64,000 nucleotides of DNA from JAGQYH01 sp041393015 (GTDB taxonomy: Bacteria > Bacteroidota > Bacteroidia > Chitinophagales > JADIYW01). Location of the stretch: NCBI GenBank assembly GCA_041393015.1, contig JAWKKV010000001.1:620001-684000 (forward strand), in the 5' to 3' direction. Position numbers and translations under genes: made by a program. The stretch's first letter is position 1, and each line of letters opens with the position of its first letter. Below, in pieces: positions 62,413 through 64,000 of this stretch. Below the pieces are notes generated by a model. That model made no database searches. It was not told the origin of the DNA and was given only the letters and a program-made list of their open reading frames with translations.

Positions 62413-63457
62413 TTTCAAATCATATTTCATCAAAGGCAAGTTTTTCTGGCTTGCCTTTGTTTTATTTTCCTTCTTGGCATGTGAGCAAGATGCGGTTTCC
62501 ATTAATAAAGCTTATACCTTTACATCACCACCGCACTTTCCTCCAAGCTCTTATACATTTGAGAATAATCCTATCACTGAAAAGGGGTTCAAACTAGGAA
62601 GAAAGTTGTTTTTCGATCCAATATTATCGGTTGATCAGTCTGTATCGTGTGGAAATTGTCATTTACAACAAGTTGCATTTGCAGACAGTCCCAACCATCC
62701 CTTTAGCGTTGGCGTAGAAGACAGAACAGGCACTAGAAACGCACCATCGTTAGCGAATCTTGCTTTTTTTAAGGAGTTCTTTTGGGATGGCGGAGTCACT
62801 CATTTAGATTTTGTTCCTATCAATGCAATTGAAGCACACTTTGAAATGGACGAAACATTAGTCAATGTAGTTGCAAAACTCAATCAATCCAATGATTATC
62901 GCGCATTGTTTCAGGAAGCGTTTGATATTGATACCATCACCTCACCTTTCCTTTTGCATGCTTTATCTCAATTTACTTTAATGATGATTTCAGATCAATC
63001 AAAATTCGATCTCTATCTAAACAATAAAGCAACTTTAAGCAATGAAGAAATGAAGGGCTATGAAATATTCAATCAAAAATGTTCCAGTTGCCATTCCGGG
63101 GTTTTACAAACAGATTTCAGTTATAGAAACAACGGAATAGATTCTGTTTTTACTGATATAGGAAGAGCCATCATAACAGAAAACTCATCGGATGAAGGAA
63201 AGTTCAGAGTGCCGAGTTTAAGAAACATAACTAGAACGGCACCCTACATGCACAACGCTAAGTTTAACACCTTAGAAGAAGTATTGCAGCATTATGCCAC
63301 TAATATTCATGCATCACCTACCTTAGATCCGTTGTTACAAAACAACAACACTGTTGGTATTGCTTTAACTCAAACAGAACAAAGGCAAATCATTACTTTT
63401 TTAGCCACCTTAACAGACTACGAATTCATTTCCGACGATCGTTTTTTTGCCCCTTAA
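62399..63457 (+). CDS. MbnH-like di-heme cytochrome c peroxidase family lipoprotein
   Basis: A 352-residue lipoprotein (MFINNFKSYFIKGKFFWLAF, lipobox FLAC with Cys28). It has two haem c sites: SCGNCH (His88) near the N-terminus and KCSSCH further on, plus PYMHNAKFNTLEEVL in the second half. This is the di-haem cytochrome c peroxidase/MauG superfamily. The gene begins within the last codons of an MbnP-like frame, and MbnP-MbnH pairs are known in methanobactin and related copper loci, where MbnH oxidises a Trp of MbnP. That role is therefore likelier than peroxide detoxification, though the latter cannot be excluded. The ATG at 62399 was chosen because 12 upstream codons lie in the MbnP coding overlap. 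Confidence 0.88.
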   Translation: MFINNFKSYFIKGKFFWLAFVLFSFLACEQDAVSINKAYTFTSPPHFPPSSYTFENNPITEKGFKLGRKLFFDPILSVDQSVSCGNCHLQQVAFADSPNHPFSVGVEDRTGTRNAPSLANLAFFKEFFWDGGVTHLDFVPINAIEAHFEMDETLVNVVAKLNQSNDYRALFQEAFDIDTITSPFLLHALSQFTLMMISDQSKFDLYLNNKATLSNEEMKGYEIFNQKCSSCHSGVLQTDFSYRNNGIDSVFTDIGRAIITENSSDEGKFRVPSLRNITRTAPYMHNAKFNTLEEVLQHYATNIHASPTLDPLLQNNNTVGIALTQTEQRQIITFLATLTDYEFISDDRFFAP

Positions 63458-63593
63458 ATTTTAAAAAATAAAATCAACTAATAAACTTTTCATATACCCG
63501 AATACAAAAAAGTAAGGACGGTTTATAAAACCTGATTAAAAAAATTCTGTTGCTTACTTATATATGGCTATATAATTTTTTGTACAGCAGTAG

Positions 63594-63629
63594 AACGGAA
63601 GGCCATTCATGGTGCCTTCCGTTTTTTTT
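63594..63629 (+). terminator. Rho-independent terminator after the MbnH-like gene
   Basis: AACGGAAGG (63594-63602) pairs with CCTTCCGTT (63615-63623), followed by a T run. The stem is identical to that at 61454 and the flanking sequence is similar. Confidence 0.88.
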
Positions 63630-63635
63630 GTTTTA

Positions 63636-64000
63636 TCAAAAAACTCCCGGAAAAACTACTTTTCTATCTTTCGGATAGTCATTAAATTTTTCTTTGTACC
63701 ATTGATGGTGATCTCTTGCACGAGGCACTAAATTCGCCATCGTCCAAAGCCAAAAACTTAAAGAGGCTGTGCTAGGCGCTACGATAAAAAAGCCGAGCCA
63801 TTCTATAATTTCTCCAAATAGGTTCGGTGCAGTAATCTTATCAAATAAAAAGCCTTTGGGAATTTTATAGCCCGTTTCGCCAGGTTTCCGTAAGCCAATT
63901 AAAATGTTGTCGGATCGCATATTGATATACATACCGATAAGAAACACAACACTGCCAATCACAATAGTTGGTATTGACAAAAAGAACCATCCCATCGCTA
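63636..64000 (-). CDS. Steroid 5-alpha-reductase family membrane protein, C-terminal part (cut by window edge)
   Basis: At least 121 residues in frame up to the window edge; the true start lies beyond base 64000. The sequence has INMRSDNILIGLRKPGETGY, YKIPKGFLFDKITAPNLFGE and RARDHHQWYKEKFNDYPKDR, the conserved C-terminal region of 3-oxo-5-alpha-steroid 4-dehydrogenase (DUF1295-like) proteins. These are multi-pass membrane NADPH-dependent reductases. Several hydrophobic helices are visible. The bacterial substrate is not known. It converges on the terminator of the MbnH-like gene. Confidence 0.88.
   Translation of the reverse strand, partial: AMGWFFLSIPTIVIGSVVFLIGMYINMRSDNILIGLRKPGETGYKIPKGFLFDKITAPNLFGEIIEWLGFFIVAPSTASLSFWLWTMANLVPRARDHHQWYKEKFNDYPKDRKVVFPGVF

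Overview
The window is AT-rich DNA from a member of the Bacteroidota. Four lines of evidence support this: type IX secretion system (T9SS) cargo proteins with C-terminal sorting domains, a PorP/SprF-family protein, Bacteroidota-type -7 promoter elements (TAnnTTTG) ahead of many genes, and a short eukaryote-like glutamine synthetase. It looks like a flavobacteria-like heterotroph; the family cannot be settled from the sequence. No rRNA, tRNA, CRISPR array, phage or transposase gene was recognised.

Layout. 1-6.5 kb: 5' end of carB (minus), a PKD-rich T9SS type-B surface protein, glutamine synthetase and a small exported protein. 6.5-10.7 kb: a minus-strand surface-glycan block (GT2, dTDP-rhamnose-4-epimerase-like enzyme, PhyH-type dioxygenase, GT2). 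10.7-14.3 kb: a 3-methyladenine glycosylase, then a plus-strand run of RsmI-like methyltransferase, DUF3109 and dGTPase. 14.5-30.7 kb: the dominant locus, a giant repeat adhesin of about 4,100-4,170 residues followed on the same strand by a PorP/SprF-family protein and a PorE-like OmpA protein. This looks like one cargo-plus-secretion/anchoring unit. The adhesin frame is broken by two small indels near 22.2 kb. 31-34.4 kb: a THUMP-type rRNA methyltransferase with a perfect 8-bp x 9 tandem array just upstream of its start, an MBL-fold hydrolase and a MarC protein. 34.5-41.3 kb: an M43 metalloprotease and a lamin-tail/SprB-repeat protein (both T9SS type A), with acylphosphatase and nadB between them. 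41.4-48.9 kb: a REP/MITE-like composite, dienelactone hydrolase, a Lys1/alanine-dehydrogenase-like enzyme, two paralogous outer-membrane barrels, a helical-repeat protein, a possible structured RNA, a serine-hydrolase lipoprotein and a thioesterase. 49-56.3 kb: a 2032-residue alpha-2-macroglobulin with an intact thioester motif, and a DUF3089 hydrolase. 56.7-59.4 kb: thiL and gltA. 59.5-63.5 kb: a candidate copper-related group (CNGKC protein, CDNCGGGG barrel, His-containing lipoprotein, MbnP remnant, MbnH-like di-heme protein). It is interrupted by a GT25 5' half fused to an MbnP 3' half. The right edge cuts a steroid-5-alpha-reductase-family gene.

The intergenic DNA carries several families of short dispersed or palindromic repeats. 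The most interesting items are the adhesin-PorP-PorE unit with its alternating repeats and twice-inserted internal domain, the octamer array abutting a methyltransferase start, the hairpin-to-terminator segment at 46.9-47.15 kb, and the GT25/MbnP chimera.
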